From Nocardiopsis mwathae (lineage in GTDB: Bacteria; Actinomycetota; Actinomycetes; Streptosporangiales; Streptosporangiaceae), in assembly GCF_014201195.1 (NCBI RefSeq), contig NZ_JACHDS010000001.1:1860001-1924000 (forward strand): a stretch of DNA of 64,000 bases, given 5' to 3'. Both the position numbers and the translations under genes were made by a program. The notes beneath the pieces are model-generated. The model did no database searches. It saw only the letters and a program-made list of their open reading frames with translations, and was not told the DNA's origin. This document shows, one piece after another, positions 1 through 9,216 of this stretch. Position 1 is the first letter of the stretch; the number at the start of each line of letters is the position of its first letter.

Positions 1-1149
1 CTCCAGGTCCTCCAGGGCGCGGCGCAGCTGGTCGGCCATGAGCTGCCGGTCGACGACCTCCGAGGCCTCCGAGGCGTCGACGTCCTCGATGAGGTCGCCG
101 ATGCGGGTCTCGCCGTCCTCCCCGATCGTGGAGTCGAGGCTGATCGGCTGGCGCGTGATCCGCAGCAGCTCCTCGATCTGGCTCGGCGTCTTGTCCAGCT
201 CGTGCGCCAGTTCCTCGGGGCTGGGCTCGCGGCCGAGGGTCTGGTGCATGTCGCGCTCAAGTCGGCTGACCTTGCTCAGCAGCTCCAGCACGTGCACCGG
301 GAGGCGGATGGTGCGGGCGGAGTCGGCGAAGCCGCGCTGGATGGCCTGCCGGATCCACCACATGGCGTACGTGGAGAACTTGAAGCCCTTGGTGTAGTCG
401 AACTTCTCCACCGCGCGGATCAGGCCGAGGTTGCCTTCCTGGACGACGTCCAGCAGGGACATGCCGCGGTCGCTGTACTTCTTGGCGACCGAGACCACCA
501 GGCGGAGGTTGGCCTCCAGCATGTGCTGCTTGGCCTGGCGGCCGTCCTCGGCGACGGCCTCCAGCTCGGCGCGCTCGGCGTCGTCGAGCCGGGCGACCGG
601 GGCGTCGTCTTCGACGAGCCCCAGACGGTACTCGGCGTAGAGACCGGCCTCGATCCGCTTGGCGAGGTCGACCTCCTCCTCGGCGGTGAGCAGCTTGCGG
701 CGACCGATGGCCTTCAGGTACGTGTGCACCGAGTCGCCCATGGCCGGCGACTGGTCGTCGAGGTCGGCCTCGGGGCCGTCCGGCTCCTGGGCGGCGGTCT
801 TCTTCCCCCGCGTCTTGGAGACGGCCTTGACGGCCTCCAGCGTTTCCTCCAGCACCTCGTCATCGGTGTCGGCGTCCACGGACTCCACCGCCGCGGCGTC
901 GTCGCCCCCGTTGGCGAGCCGCACTCCGGCGTCGGTGAGCTCACGCAGGATGGAACGGCCGTCGGCCGGGCTGATGCCGGCCGCGGAGAACGCGGCGCGG
1001 AGCTCCGCGAGGGACAGGTGTCCCTGGGAACGCCCCCGAGTGATCAGCTGGTCGAGAGCCGCGGACGCGACATCATTGCCGTCTGCGGTCTCCGCCACTG
1101 TGTCCGCCACCGTGGGAGTGGGAGAAGTGGCTAGGGCAGTGCGCGACAT
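1..1149 (-). CDS. Primary-type RNA polymerase sigma factor (sigma-70, RpoD/HrdB family), 3' end outside window
   Basis: Promoter-recognition subunit of RNA polymerase. The 383 visible residues show a region-1.1-like helical segment (about 30-78), an acidic linker, region 1.2 starting at VHTYLKAIG (141), a complete region 2 (about 206-276) with the core-binding and -10 recognition block KFDYTKGFKFSTYAMWW (249-265), and region 3 (285-355) ending in GDLIEDVDA. Region 4 lies beyond the window edge. The N-terminal extension and region 1.2 put it in group 1/2 rather than among ECF or sporulation sigmas; whether it is the essential primary factor or an alternative close to HrdB/SigB cannot be decided here. 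The ATG follows a strong GGGAGGGAGG site. The gene is read leftward, away from menE. Confidence 0.93.
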   Translation of the reverse strand, partial: MSRTALATSPTPTVADTVAETADGNDVASAALDQLITRGRSQGHLSLAELRAAFSAAGISPADGRSILRELTDAGVRLANGGDDAAAVESVDADTDDEVLEETLEAVKAVSKTRGKKTAAQEPDGPEADLDDQSPAMGDSVHTYLKAIGRRKLLTAEEEVDLAKRIEAGLYAEYRLGLVEDDAPVARLDDAERAELEAVAEDGRQAKQHMLEANLRLVVSVAKKYSDRGMSLLDVVQEGNLGLIRAVEKFDYTKGFKFSTYAMWWIRQAIQRGFADSARTIRLPVHVLELLSKVSRLERDMHQTLGREPSPEELAHELDKTPSQIEELLRITRQPISLDSTIGEDGETRIGDLIEDVDASEASEVVDRQLMADQLRRALEDLE

Positions 1150-1214
1150 GAAGGCACCTCCCTCCCTTCCAAGACGTCAGGCGCGAGGCGGTGGGAAACC
1201 GCCGTCTCGGCGCG

Positions 1215-1243
1215 CCAATATGTCTAACGTGTCAGAGAGTCAA
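1215..1243 (-). promoter_or_regulatory. Candidate sigma-70 promoter of the sigma factor gene
   Basis: On the minus strand TTGACT (1243-1238) is followed after 17 bp by TATTGG (1220-1215), about 70 bp before the sigma gene ATG. The -35 is near consensus and the -10 is weak; TAGACAT just upstream is an alternative -10. Confidence 0.4.
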
Positions 1244-1274
1244 ATGTTCCCGGTCTCGATTGGATATCGTGCGT

Positions 1275-1290
1275 CGTGGTGTACATCACG
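1275..1290. promoter_or_regulatory. 16-bp palindrome CGTGGTGTACATCACG upstream of the sigma gene
   Basis: CGTG-R-TGTACA-Y-CACG is an inverted repeat with a single mismatched pair, lying about 30 bp upstream of the candidate -35. The position suits an operator for the sigma gene. No regulator is assigned. Confidence 0.4.
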
Positions 1291-1556
1291 ATCGCTCGTG
1301 TGGCCGTCCGGTCCCGGGAGCGGGTAGTGGACTCGGCCCACGGTCGGCGCGTCGGGCGCGGCACCGTCTGCTGCTGCGTGTGATCCCCCCTCGATCGGAT
1401 GATCCGCACTTTCGGCCACTCGCTGAGCCCCTCACATCGGTCGGCGAAACCGGATGCAGGAGTAGACGCCGATACTCCGCAGGAAGTTCCCCCGAATCGC
1501 GGATCCGTCCGGCTCCGGACACGCCTCTCATCTGATCGTGCCCGAGGAGCACCAGG

Positions 1557-2765
1557 TCAATCGCTGTGCCCGGAGGACGCCCGGAGCGCGGAGAGATCCG
1601 GTTTTCCCGAACCGAGCAGCGGGATCCGCGCGCGCAGGTCGAGCTCCCGGGGAGCCGCGTAGCCGGGCAGCCGGGACTTGACCCATTGTCTCAGGTCATC
1701 GAGTGAGGGCGGACACGCGGGGTCGGTGGGCACCACGACCGCGGTGACGCGCTGCCCCCATTCGGGGTCGGCGCGGCCGACCACCACCGCCTCGGCGACC
1801 GCGGGATGGCGTGCGACCAGCGCGGCCACCTCGCCGGGGACGACCTTGTGCCCGCCGGTGTTGATCATGTCGTCGGCGCGGCCCCGGACCCGCAGCCGCC
1901 CCTCCTCGTCGAAGCGTCCCAGGTCGCCGGTGCGGAACCAGCGCTCGTCGCCGCGGCGGCCGGCGGGCGGGAGCAGGTGCGCGGCGGTGTGCTCGGGGTC
2001 GAGGCGGTAGCCGGAGAAGAGCGCCGGGCCGGCGAGCAGGATCCGGCCCTCCCCGTCGAGGTCGGCGCGCATCCCGTCGAGGGGGACGCCGTCGTACACG
2101 CAGCCGCCGCAGGTCTCGCTCATGCCGTAGGTGGTGATGAGGCGGCCCCCCGCGGCGCGGGCGCGCTCCAGCAGCCCCTCGTCGGCGGCGGCGCCGCCGA
2201 GCAGGATGGTGCCGAACAGCGACAGGTCGGCGTCGGCGGCCAGCAGCCGGTGCAGCTGCGTGGGGACGAGGGAGACGTGCGGGCGGTGCGCGGCGGCGAC
2301 GGCCATCGTGTCGGCGGGATCGAAGGCGCGGTGGACGGGCTCGGTACCGCCGACCAGGGCCCGCAGTACGACCTGCAGGCCCGAGATGTGCGCCGTGGGC
2401 AGGACGCACAGCCAGGCGTCGTCCGGGGCGGCGCCGATACGGCGGATCGAGGCGCGCGCCGAGTGCAGCAGGGCGTCTGCCGACAGCTCCACCCCCTTGG
2501 GGACGCCGGTGGAGCCGGAGGTGGCGATGACCAGGGCGGTGTCGTCGGCGACGCCGCCGTCGCCGCCGGGGAGGGAGCGGACGCCGTCGGCCGAGCGGAT
2601 CCGGTCGGCGCGCATGGCCGTCAGCAGGGCGTCCACTCGGGCGGGGGGCAGGCCCGGGTCGATGGGCAGCAGGGCGGGGCCGCGGCCCGCCAGGGCCTCG
2701 GCCAACAGGGAGGTCAGGTGCGCGGGGTCGAGCCCGGTCACCGCCTGCAGAGGTCGGTTCGCCAC
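1557..2765 (-). CDS. menE: o-Succinylbenzoate-CoA ligase MenE (ANL superfamily)
   Basis: Adenylates o-succinylbenzoate and forms its CoA thioester in the cytoplasmic menaquinone pathway. The P-loop-like ANL motif is IATSGSTGVPKG (about residue 80), followed by the A5 motif TTYGMSETCGG, the A7/A8 region WFRTGDLGR and RGRADDMINTGGHKV, and the C-terminal A10 lysine in LGSGKPDLSAL. At about 402 residues it is a short, MenE-type ligase without the long N-terminal region of acyl-CoA ligases. The start is uncertain: GTG at 2765 or TTG at 2774; the open frame further upstream is low-complexity Arg-rich sequence without a ribosome site. It is divergent from menB-menC-menD, which supports the specific MenE assignment. 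Confidence 0.88.
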   Translation of the reverse strand: MANRPLQAVTGLDPAHLTSLLAEALAGRGPALLPIDPGLPPARVDALLTAMRADRIRSADGVRSLPGGDGGVADDTALVIATSGSTGVPKGVELSADALLHSARASIRRIGAAPDDAWLCVLPTAHISGLQVVLRALVGGTEPVHRAFDPADTMAVAAAHRPHVSLVPTQLHRLLAADADLSLFGTILLGGAAADEGLLERARAAGGRLITTYGMSETCGGCVYDGVPLDGMRADLDGEGRILLAGPALFSGYRLDPEHTAAHLLPPAGRRGDERWFRTGDLGRFDEEGRLRVRGRADDMINTGGHKVVPGEVAALVARHPAVAEAVVVGRADPEWGQRVTAVVVPTDPACPPSLDDLRQWVKSRLPGYAAPRELDLRARIPLLGSGKPDLSALRASSGHSD

Positions 2766-2979
2766 GTCGACCAAGGTTAACGCGCGCCGCCGGTGCCGGC
2801 GGCGCGCGTAGTGATCGCGGGCGCCGGTACGGCCGCACTTGGCGGAACGACTATGGTTGACCCCTGACAGGCGCGGTGTTCGCGCAGGCGGCCGGGGGCG
2901 CCGTGCGCCGCCCCGACGAGCCGCGCGGGCGCTTCGCCGTGCAGTACCACCGGTGTCCGGGTTAGGAGAGACGAGAGCC

Positions 2980-3819
2980 GTGAGCAGCGTGATCGACTGG
3001 CAGCGGTCGGGAGAGTATTCCGACATCATCTACGAGACCGCCGAGGGCATCGCCAAGATCACGATCAACCGGCCCGAGCGCCACAACGCGTTCCGCCCGC
3101 AGACGCTCTTCGAGCTGCAGGACGCGTTCAACGTGGCGCGCGACGATTCCTCGGTCGGGGTGATCATTTTCACCGGCGCCGGCGACCGGGCGTTCTGCTC
3201 CGGCGGCGACCAGAAGATCCGCGGGGACGACGGCTACATGGGCGATGACGCGGTCGCGCAGCAGGGCATCGGCCGACTCAACGTGCTCGACCTGCAGGTG
3301 CAGATCCGCCGCCTGCCCAAGCCCGTCATCTGCATGGTGGCCGGCTGGTCGATCGGCGGCGGCAACGTGCTGCAGGTCTGCTGCGACCTCACCATCGCCG
3401 CCGACAACGCGAAGTTCGGGCAGACCGGCCCCAAGGTCGGCTCCTTCGACGGCGGGTACGGTTCGTGGCTGCTCGCCCAGACGGTCGGCCTGAAGAAGGC
3501 TCGGGAGATCTGGTACCTGTGCCGCCAGTACAGCGCGCAGGAGGCGCTGGAGATGGGCATGGTCAACACGGTCGTTCCGCTGGAGCGGCTGGAGGCGGAG
3601 ACCGTCGCCTGGGCACGCGAGATGCTGGAGAAGTCCCCGCTGGCGCTGCGCATGGTCAAGGGCGCCATCAACGCGGTCAGCGACGGCGCCGCGGGGATGC
3701 AGCAGTTCGCCGGGGACGCCACGATGCTCTACTACATGAGCGAGGAGGCCCAGGAGGGCCGCGACGCCTTCAAGGAGAAGCGGCGGCCGCAGTTCGACAA
3801 GTTCCCGCGTCGTCCGTAG
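2980..3819 (+). CDS. menB: 1,4-Dihydroxy-2-naphthoyl-CoA synthase MenB (crotonase family)
   Basis: Closes the second ring of the naphthoquinone by a Dieckmann-type cyclisation of o-succinylbenzoyl-CoA. The 279 residues are the usual MenB length. Visible signatures are the N-terminal [14 protein letters not shown], the oxyanion-hole segment [15 protein letters not shown], the [19 protein letters not shown] helix typical of MenB, and the C-terminal [14 protein letters not shown]. The GTG at 2980 is preceded by GGAGAG about 10 bp upstream. The frame is open further upstream but that part is Arg/Ala-rich without homology. Only 10 bp separate it from menC, so the two are probably co-transcribed. 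Confidence 0.95.
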   Translation: MSSVIDWQRSGEYSDIIYETAEGIAKITINRPERHNAFRPQTLFELQDAFNVARDDSSVGVIIFTGAGDRAFCSGGDQKIRGDDGYMGDDAVAQQGIGRLNVLDLQVQIRRLPKPVICMVAGWSIGGGNVLQVCCDLTIAADNAKFGQTGPKVGSFDGGYGSWLLAQTVGLKKAREIWYLCRQYSAQEALEMGMVNTVVPLERLEAETVAWAREMLEKSPLALRMVKGAINAVSDGAAGMQQFAGDATMLYYMSEEAQEGRDAFKEKRRPQFDKFPRRP

Positions 3820-3829
3820 GCGGCCGGGG

Positions 3830-4798
3830 ATGCGCGCTGCCGGCGCCGCCGCCGCGGACACCGCCGCCGCGGGGCGGGCCTTCTCCATCCCGATGCGGAC
3901 CCGGTTCCGCGGTGTCACCTCCCGCGAGGGCCTGCTGGTCCGCGGCCCGGCGGGGTGGGGGGAGTTCTCCCCCTTCGCCGAGTACCCGCCCCGGGAGTGC
4001 GCCCGCTGGTGGGCGGCGTGCCGCGAGGCCGCCGAGGACGGCTGGCCCGAGCCCGTGCGGGACCGCGTCCCGGTCAACGTCACGGTGCCCGCGGTCGGGC
4101 CGCAGGACGCGGCGCGCATCGTCGCCGAGGGCGGGTGCGCCACCGCGAAGGTGAAGGTGGCCGAGCGCGGGCAGGACGCGGGCGAGGACATCGCCCGGGT
4201 GGAGGCGGTGCGCGACGCCATCGGCCCGGCCGGGCGGGTCCGCATCGACGCCAACGGCGCCTGGGACGTGGACACGGCCGTCCGCAGGCTCGGCGAGCTG
4301 CGCCGCTTCGACCTGGAGTACGTCGAGCAGCCCTGCCCGACCCTGGAGGAGCTGGCGCAGGTGCGGCGGCGCACCGACGTGCCCGTGGCGGCCGACGAGT
4401 CGATCCGCCGGGCCGAGGACCCGCTCAAGGTCCGCGCGGCCGGTGCCGCCGACATCGTGGTGCTGAAGGTGCAGCCGCTGGGCGGGGTGCGCTCCGCCCT
4501 GCGGGTGGCCGAGGCCTGCGGGCTGCCAGTGGTGGTCTCCAGCGCCGTGGAGACGTCGGTGGGCCTGGCCGCGGGTGTCGCCCTGGCCGCCGCGCTGCCG
4601 GAGCTGCCCTATGCCTGCGGGCTGGCCACGATGCGGCTGCTGCGGGCCGATGTGGCCGCCGACCCGCTGCTGCCCGTCGACGGCCACCTGCCGGTGCGCG
4701 CCGCCGAGGTCGACGAGGAGCGCCTTGCGGCCGTCGAGATCGACCCCGGGCCGTGGCGTGCGCGGATGGCGGCGGCCCGGGCGCAGTGGCGGGGCTGA
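3830..4798 (+). CDS. menC: o-Succinylbenzoate synthase MenC (enolase superfamily)
   Basis: Dehydrates 2-succinyl-6-hydroxy-2,4-cyclohexadiene carboxylate to o-succinylbenzoate. It has 322 residues with the enolase-superfamily barrel signatures: the second-strand KVKV catalytic lysine motif (about residue 105), metal-ligand positions DANGAW (about 140), EYVEQP (about 165) and ADESI (about 188), and the C-terminal lysine region VLKVQPLGG. An N-terminal capping domain precedes them. It follows menB by 10 bp and is followed by a hairpin and then menD. The first ~15 residues are Ala-rich and the true start may be slightly internal. Confidence 0.93.
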   Translation: MRAAGAAAADTAAAGRAFSIPMRTRFRGVTSREGLLVRGPAGWGEFSPFAEYPPRECARWWAACREAAEDGWPEPVRDRVPVNVTVPAVGPQDAARIVAEGGCATAKVKVAERGQDAGEDIARVEAVRDAIGPAGRVRIDANGAWDVDTAVRRLGELRRFDLEYVEQPCPTLEELAQVRRRTDVPVAADESIRRAEDPLKVRAAGAADIVVLKVQPLGGVRSALRVAEACGLPVVVSSAVETSVGLAAGVALAAALPELPYACGLATMRLLRADVAADPLLPVDGHLPVRAAEVDEERLAAVEIDPGPWRARMAAARAQWRG

Positions 4799-4811
4799 GC
4801 CGCCTCGGCGG

Positions 4812-4831
4812 CTCCGCCGGTCGCGGCGGAG
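4812..4831 (+). terminator. Hairpin just after menC
   Basis: CTCCGCCG-GTCG-CGGCGGAG, a perfect 8-bp stem 14 bp after the menC stop. There is no T-run, as is common in high-GC genomes. The remaining bases up to menD (to 5070) show no gene. Confidence 0.45.
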
Positions 4832-5070
4832 GTGGGGCGTATCGCACGGCTGTGCCGGACGATTACCGTGGGAAGACGCGTTGCACGGAACGGACCGTCG
4901 CATCACCGCCGCCTCCCCGCGGGCGTCGGCGCCCCGGAGGCGTGCGGGTGTGAGGGCCGCCCATCGCCGTGCCGAACGCGGTCGGGGTGCCGCTGCGGTA
5001 GGGGGGGAGCACGGCGGACGGGACGCTCCGCCGATACTGGTTGTCCACGTACGACTTGAGAGCAGTGTGC

Positions 5071-6741
5071 ATGAATCCGTCAACCGCGCTGGCGCGGGTC
5101 CTCGTCGATGAACTGGCCCGATGCGGGCTGGCCGAGGCCGTCGTCGCGCCGGGGTCGCGTTCGACGCCCCTCGCGCTCGCCCTCGTCGCCCACCCCGGCA
5201 TCCGGGTCCACGTCCGCATCGACGAGCGCTCCGCGGCGTTCTGCGCGCTGGGGCTGGCACGCGCATCTCGGCGCGCCGTCGCCCTGGTGTGCACGTCGGG
5301 GACGGCGGCGGCGAACTTCCATCCCGCGGTGCTGGAGGCCGACCAGAGCGGCATCCCGCTGCTGCTGCTCACCGCCGACCGGCCGCCCGAGCTGCGCGGC
5401 ACCGGGGCCAACCAGACCGTCGACCAGATCAAGCTCTTCGGGTCCGCGGTGCGGATGTTCGCCGAGGTCGGCACGGCCGAGCGGCTGCCGGGCATGGTCG
5501 CCTACTGGAGATCGCTGGCGTGCCGCGCGTGGGCCGCCACCGGCCCTGAGCACCCCGGCCCGGTCCACCTCAACCTGGCGTTCCGCGACCCCCTGATCCC
5601 CGATGAGCCGGGCAGCGGTGTCCCCTGGCCCGAGCCCGTGGCGGGCCGCGCGGGCGGCCGCGCGTGGATCGAGCGCCCCGTACCGCCCGTCGAACCCGCG
5701 CCCGTGGCGGCGCCCCCGGTGGAGCGCGGCGTCATCGTCTGCGGCGACGGCGACTACGATCCCGTCCCCTACCTGGCCCTGTCCCTCGCGACGGGGTGGC
5801 CGCTGCTGGCCGAGCCCACCTCCAACGCGCGCCGCTCCGAGGCCGTCTCGACCTACCGCCACCTGCTGGCATCGCCGCGGTTCGTCGCCGCCCACGAGCC
5901 CGAGCTGGTGGTCAGCGTGGGCCGCCCCGGTCTCTCCCGCCAGCTCCTGGCCTACCTCCGCCGCGCCCCCCGGCACATCGTCGTGGGCGACCCGCGGTCG
6001 TTCGCCGACCCGGTACGCACCGCCACCGAGGTCGTCGGCGCCCTCGCCACGCCGGCGGGGGCCGCCCCCGACACCGCGTGGTCGCGCTCCTGGCAGGAGG
6101 CCGAGGCCGCGGCGCGCACCGCGGTCGACGCGCTGCTGGACCGGGAGGAGGCGCTGAGCGAGCCGCGGCTCGCCCGCGACCTCGCCGCGCACCTGCCCGA
6201 CGGGGCGCTGCTGTTCGCCGGGTCCAGCATGCCGATCCGCGATCTCGATGCGGCCATGGGCGCCCGCTGCGGCGCGCGCATCATCGGCAACCGGGGGGTG
6301 AGCGGTATCGACGGCACCGTCTCCACCGCGATCGGCGCCGCCCTGGCCCACCGGCGCGAGGGCGGCGGCAGCGGGTTCGCCCTGCTCGGCGACCTGGCCA
6401 TGCTGCACGACCAGAACGGCCTGCTGCTCGGCGCCGAGGAGCCGCGCCCCGACCTGGCGATCGTCGTCGTCAACAACGACGGCGGCGGCATCTTCTCCGG
6501 CCTGGAGCAGGCCGGGCACCCCGACTTCGAGCGGGTGTTCGGCACCCCGCACGGCGTCTCGATGGAGCGCGTCGCCGCCGTGGCCGACGTGCCCTACACC
6601 CGCCTGGAGTGGGCGACCGACCTGCCCAAGACCCTGCTGGGGGAGGGGATCAGGATGATCGAGGTCCGCACCGGCCGGGTCGACTCCGCAGCCCTGCGCC
6701 GCCGCCTGCAGGAGGCGGTCGACCGCGCCCTGGAGGCCTGA
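5071..6741 (+). CDS. menD: SEPHCHC synthase MenD (thiamine-diphosphate enzyme)
   Basis: 2-Succinyl-5-enolpyruvyl-6-hydroxy-3-cyclohexene-1-carboxylate synthase: adds the succinyl-semialdehyde carbanion from 2-oxoglutarate to isochorismate, the first committed menaquinone step. The 556 residues have the family's N-terminal Pyr domain (VVAPGSRSTPLALAL, then DERSAAFCALGLA with the catalytic Glu, then TSGTAAANFHPAV), a central domain, and the C-terminal PP domain with the ThDP/Mg motif GDLAMLHDQNGLL and the downstream NNDGGGIFS. ATG at 5071 gives the family-type N-terminus MNPSTALARVLVDEL. The 272-bp gap from menC suggests its own promoter. Confidence 0.95.
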   Translation: MNPSTALARVLVDELARCGLAEAVVAPGSRSTPLALALVAHPGIRVHVRIDERSAAFCALGLARASRRAVALVCTSGTAAANFHPAVLEADQSGIPLLLLTADRPPELRGTGANQTVDQIKLFGSAVRMFAEVGTAERLPGMVAYWRSLACRAWAATGPEHPGPVHLNLAFRDPLIPDEPGSGVPWPEPVAGRAGGRAWIERPVPPVEPAPVAAPPVERGVIVCGDGDYDPVPYLALSLATGWPLLAEPTSNARRSEAVSTYRHLLASPRFVAAHEPELVVSVGRPGLSRQLLAYLRRAPRHIVVGDPRSFADPVRTATEVVGALATPAGAAPDTAWSRSWQEAEAAARTAVDALLDREEALSEPRLARDLAAHLPDGALLFAGSSMPIRDLDAAMGARCGARIIGNRGVSGIDGTVSTAIGAALAHRREGGGSGFALLGDLAMLHDQNGLLLGAEEPRPDLAIVVVNNDGGGIFSGLEQAGHPDFERVFGTPHGVSMERVAAVADVPYTRLEWATDLPKTLLGEGIRMIEVRTGRVDSAALRRRLQEAVDRALEA

Positions 6742-6845
6742 CCCGTCTCCACACCCCCGCCCGCCCGTGGGACCCCGGATACCTCCGAGGTCGGCGGCGG
6801 GGGCGGATCGTCGTGTGCCTCTGGGCCGAGGGGGCCCCGGCGGAC

Positions 6846-6851
6846 GATACT
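6846..6851 (+). promoter_or_regulatory. -10 box GATACT giving a leaderless transcript
   Basis: GATACT lies 6 bp before the ATG at 6858 and there is no Shine-Dalgarno sequence. Transcription would start at or next to the start codon. Confidence 0.4.
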
Positions 6852-6857
6852 GGCCTC

Positions 6858-7670
6858 ATGAACTACGTGCTGCACATGACCGACCTGCGCGAGTGGCGCC
6901 GCGGAGAGGGCGATCTCGAACCGGACTCCCTGCACACCCAGGGGTTCGTGCACGCCTCACCCGACGAGTCCACCCTGCTGGCCGTCGCCAACGCCTTCTA
7001 CTCCGACGTGCGCGCACCCCAGGCCGTCCTGGTGATCGACACCGGGCTGCTGGACGCCGAGGTGCGCTGGGAGGAGCCGAACCCGCAACCTCCGCCGGGA
7101 GTACCGCCCGACGTGCTCTTCCCGCACATCTACGGCCCCGTGCGGCGCAAGGCCGTCATCGGAGTCCGCTACCTGCGCCGCGACCCCGACGGGGTGTACA
7201 GCGCCGTCCAGCACCGCGGGGCCGTCGCCGAGGAGCTCGACCTCATCCCGCACCCCGAAGGGGGCTGGTACCGCTCGACCTGGCGCAGCCGCCACACCCT
7301 GCGCCCCGAGGGGTACCCCGGGGAGCGCGACGCGGCTTCGGGCACCCTGTTCATGCTGGGGCCCGGCGAGGAGTCCCGCTGGCACCGGCTGCGCTCCGAC
7401 GAGATGTGGGTGTTCAACCGCGGCGGCCCGGTCGAGCTGGTCTACGGCGGCACCGGGGAGCGGCCCGTCGCCGACACCCGGATCACCCTCGGCCCGCACA
7501 TCGAAGCCGGGCAGGTAGTCCAGGCGCTGGTCCCGGCGGGAACGTGGCAGTCGGCGCACCCGCTCACGGGTAGCGAGGGCGTGGTGAGCCTGTTCGTCTC
7601 GCCGGGGTTCGAGTTCGAGGACTTCGAGGTCGAGCCCGGCGAGGGCATGGACCGCGGAACCCGGGCCTAG
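6858..7670 (+). CDS. DUF952 domain fused to a cupin (DUF985-like) domain
   Basis: A 270-residue fusion. Residues about 1-108 match DUF952: it opens with the helix-like YVLHMTDLREW, then GFVHASPDESTLLAVANAFY and the LFPHIYGPVRRKAVIGV strand. Residues about 118-262 match the cupin_5/DUF985 family: DLIPHPEGGWYRSTWRS, TLFMLGPGEESRWHRLRSDEMWVF, and the terminal VSLFVSPGFEFEDFEV. DUF985 cupins are thought to bind small ligands, but neither domain has an assigned reaction. Between menD and menF, though nothing ties it to quinone synthesis. Each half is usually a separate protein. Confidence 0.85.
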   Translation: MNYVLHMTDLREWRRGEGDLEPDSLHTQGFVHASPDESTLLAVANAFYSDVRAPQAVLVIDTGLLDAEVRWEEPNPQPPPGVPPDVLFPHIYGPVRRKAVIGVRYLRRDPDGVYSAVQHRGAVAEELDLIPHPEGGWYRSTWRSRHTLRPEGYPGERDAASGTLFMLGPGEESRWHRLRSDEMWVFNRGGPVELVYGGTGERPVADTRITLGPHIEAGQVVQALVPAGTWQSAHPLTGSEGVVSLFVSPGFEFEDFEVEPGEGMDRGTRA

Positions 7671-7720
7671 ATGTGCCGGTCTGAGACGTCGGGAACGCGG
7701 GCGGCCCGCGGTCTCCCGGG

Positions 7721-8986
7721 TCAGTCCACCAGGGCCTGGCGCATGACCTGGAACTTGGAGTCGGCCTCGGCGAGCTCGGCGCCGGCCGTCGATCCGGCCA
7801 CGATGCCGCAGCCCGCGAAGAGCCGTGCGCGGGCCCCGGAGATATGGGCGCAGCGCAGCGCGATGCCCCACTCGCCGTTGCCGCGCGCGTCGATCCAGCC
7901 CACCGGCCCCGCGTAGCGGCCGCGGTCCATCGCCTCCAGGTCGCGGATCAGCTCCATGGCGGGGCCGGTCGGGGTTCCGCCCACCGCCGCGGTCGGGTGC
8001 AGAGCGGCGACCACGTCGAGGGTGGAGACACCGGGCCGCAGCTCCGCGCGCGCCGGGGAGGCCAGGTGCTGCACATTGGCCAGGCGCAGCAGACGGGGCC
8101 GGTCGGGCGTCTCCACGGCCTCCGCCAGCGGGGCGAGCGCGGCGCGCAGCGACTCGATGGCGTACTCGTGCTCCTCAAGGTCCTTGGCCGACGTGGTCAG
8201 CTCTGCGGCCAGCCGCTGGTCCTCCTGCGGGGTGGCGCCGCGCGCCCGCGTCCCGGCCAGCACCAGTGAGCCGATGCGGCCGCCCTCGCGCCGGACCAGC
8301 AGCTCCGGGGTCGCCCCGACCATGCCGTCGATGCTGAACGTGTAGCAGCCCGGGTAGTCACGGGTGAGGCGGCGCAGCAGTGTGCGGATGTCGATGTCCT
8401 GCTCGGCGCGGGCGCGGACGTCGCGTGCCAGCACCACCTTGGAGAGCTCGCCGGCGCGGATACGCCGGACGGCGGTGGTGACCGCCTCCCCCCACGCCGC
8501 CGCCGGAATCGACCCCTCCGTCCAGGCCAGCGGGCCGATCGGACGCGCCGGAGTGCACGCGTCGAGGATTTCGCCGGGGTGGGTCCCGGGGCGGTCGCAC
8601 ACGGTGGTCAGCCAGGCCCGGTCGGCCCGTCGTCCCACGATGACGCGGGGGATGACCAGGGACGACCCCGCCGAGCGGCCGTCGAAGGTGAAGCCGCCGA
8701 AGGCCACCAACCCCGTCCCGGGCAGGCCCACCCCGTCCCGCACGTCCGTCTTCGCCGCCGCCTCGGCCAGCCACGCGGCTGCGGCCGTGAAGCGCTCCGC
8801 CCCCAAGCCGGAGTCCTCGCCCGGCCAGTCGAACCGCGCCGCCTCGCCCCACGCCACCAGCCCGTCGCCGCGGTGCGACCACGCCAGCGGGGCGCCGGCC
8901 GGAAGGTGGTCCAGGAGATCGCGCCCGTCCCGCAAGGGAACGGTGCGTACGGCCAGATGGGGCGGGGTTGCTGCGGCGACACTCAC
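7721..8986 (-). CDS. menF: Isochorismate synthase (MenF/EntC family)
   Basis: Converts chorismate to isochorismate, the branch-point step feeding MenD. The C-terminal chorismate-binding domain shows GELSKVVLARDVRARA, the family hallmarks LAGTRARGATPQED, EHEYAIESLRAAL, LRLANVQHLASP, LHPTAAVGGTPTGPAMELI and GRYAGPVGWIDARGNGEWGIALRCA. About 421 residues from GTG 8986; an open frame continues to an ATG at 9040. I prefer 8986 because TAAACT (8995-9000, minus strand) sits 8 bp upstream, which would give a leaderless start. Isochorismate also feeds siderophores, but no siderophore genes are nearby and the menBCD neighbours favour menaquinone. Confidence 0.9.
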   Translation of the reverse strand: MSVAAATPPHLAVRTVPLRDGRDLLDHLPAGAPLAWSHRGDGLVAWGEAARFDWPGEDSGLGAERFTAAAAWLAEAAAKTDVRDGVGLPGTGLVAFGGFTFDGRSAGSSLVIPRVIVGRRADRAWLTTVCDRPGTHPGEILDACTPARPIGPLAWTEGSIPAAAWGEAVTTAVRRIRAGELSKVVLARDVRARAEQDIDIRTLLRRLTRDYPGCYTFSIDGMVGATPELLVRREGGRIGSLVLAGTRARGATPQEDQRLAAELTTSAKDLEEHEYAIESLRAALAPLAEAVETPDRPRLLRLANVQHLASPARAELRPGVSTLDVVAALHPTAAVGGTPTGPAMELIRDLEAMDRGRYAGPVGWIDARGNGEWGIALRCAHISGARARLFAGCGIVAGSTAGAELAEADSKFQVMRQALVD

Positions 8987-8994
8987 GACATCGC

Positions 8995-9000
8995 AGTTTA
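8995..9000 (-). promoter_or_regulatory. -10 box TAAACT for leaderless menF
   Basis: TAAACT on the minus strand is 8 bp before the GTG at 8986, and no ribosome site is present between them. Confidence 0.4.
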
Positions 9001-9216
9001 GGGCGCCGCCCGCGGCGTTCGCGCGCACCACGACGGCCACCGGTCGCCGGGACCGTGCCGAACGTCACGCCCGGCCCCTCCGCTCACCCGCGCCCGCTCC
9101 GCCGGCCGGCGCCCGCGCGCCACCCGGACGGCCTTAGGCTGTGCGGGGGAAAACCGGGGATCGCGCCGCCCTGCGCGGGCACGCGGTGGACCGGGGGGAG
9201 CCGAGGTGGTGGGTCG

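Larger units (their letters stand above)
1150..1556. other. 407-bp gap between the sigma gene and the end of menE
   Basis: Holds the sigma gene leader, its candidate promoter and the 16-bp palindrome. The part next to menE (about 1300-1556) shows no convincing coding frame or strong hairpin. Confidence 0.6.

Noticed and set aside
202-1134. Plus-strand open frames across the left edge
   Set aside because: They are antisense to the clear sigma factor domains on the minus strand.
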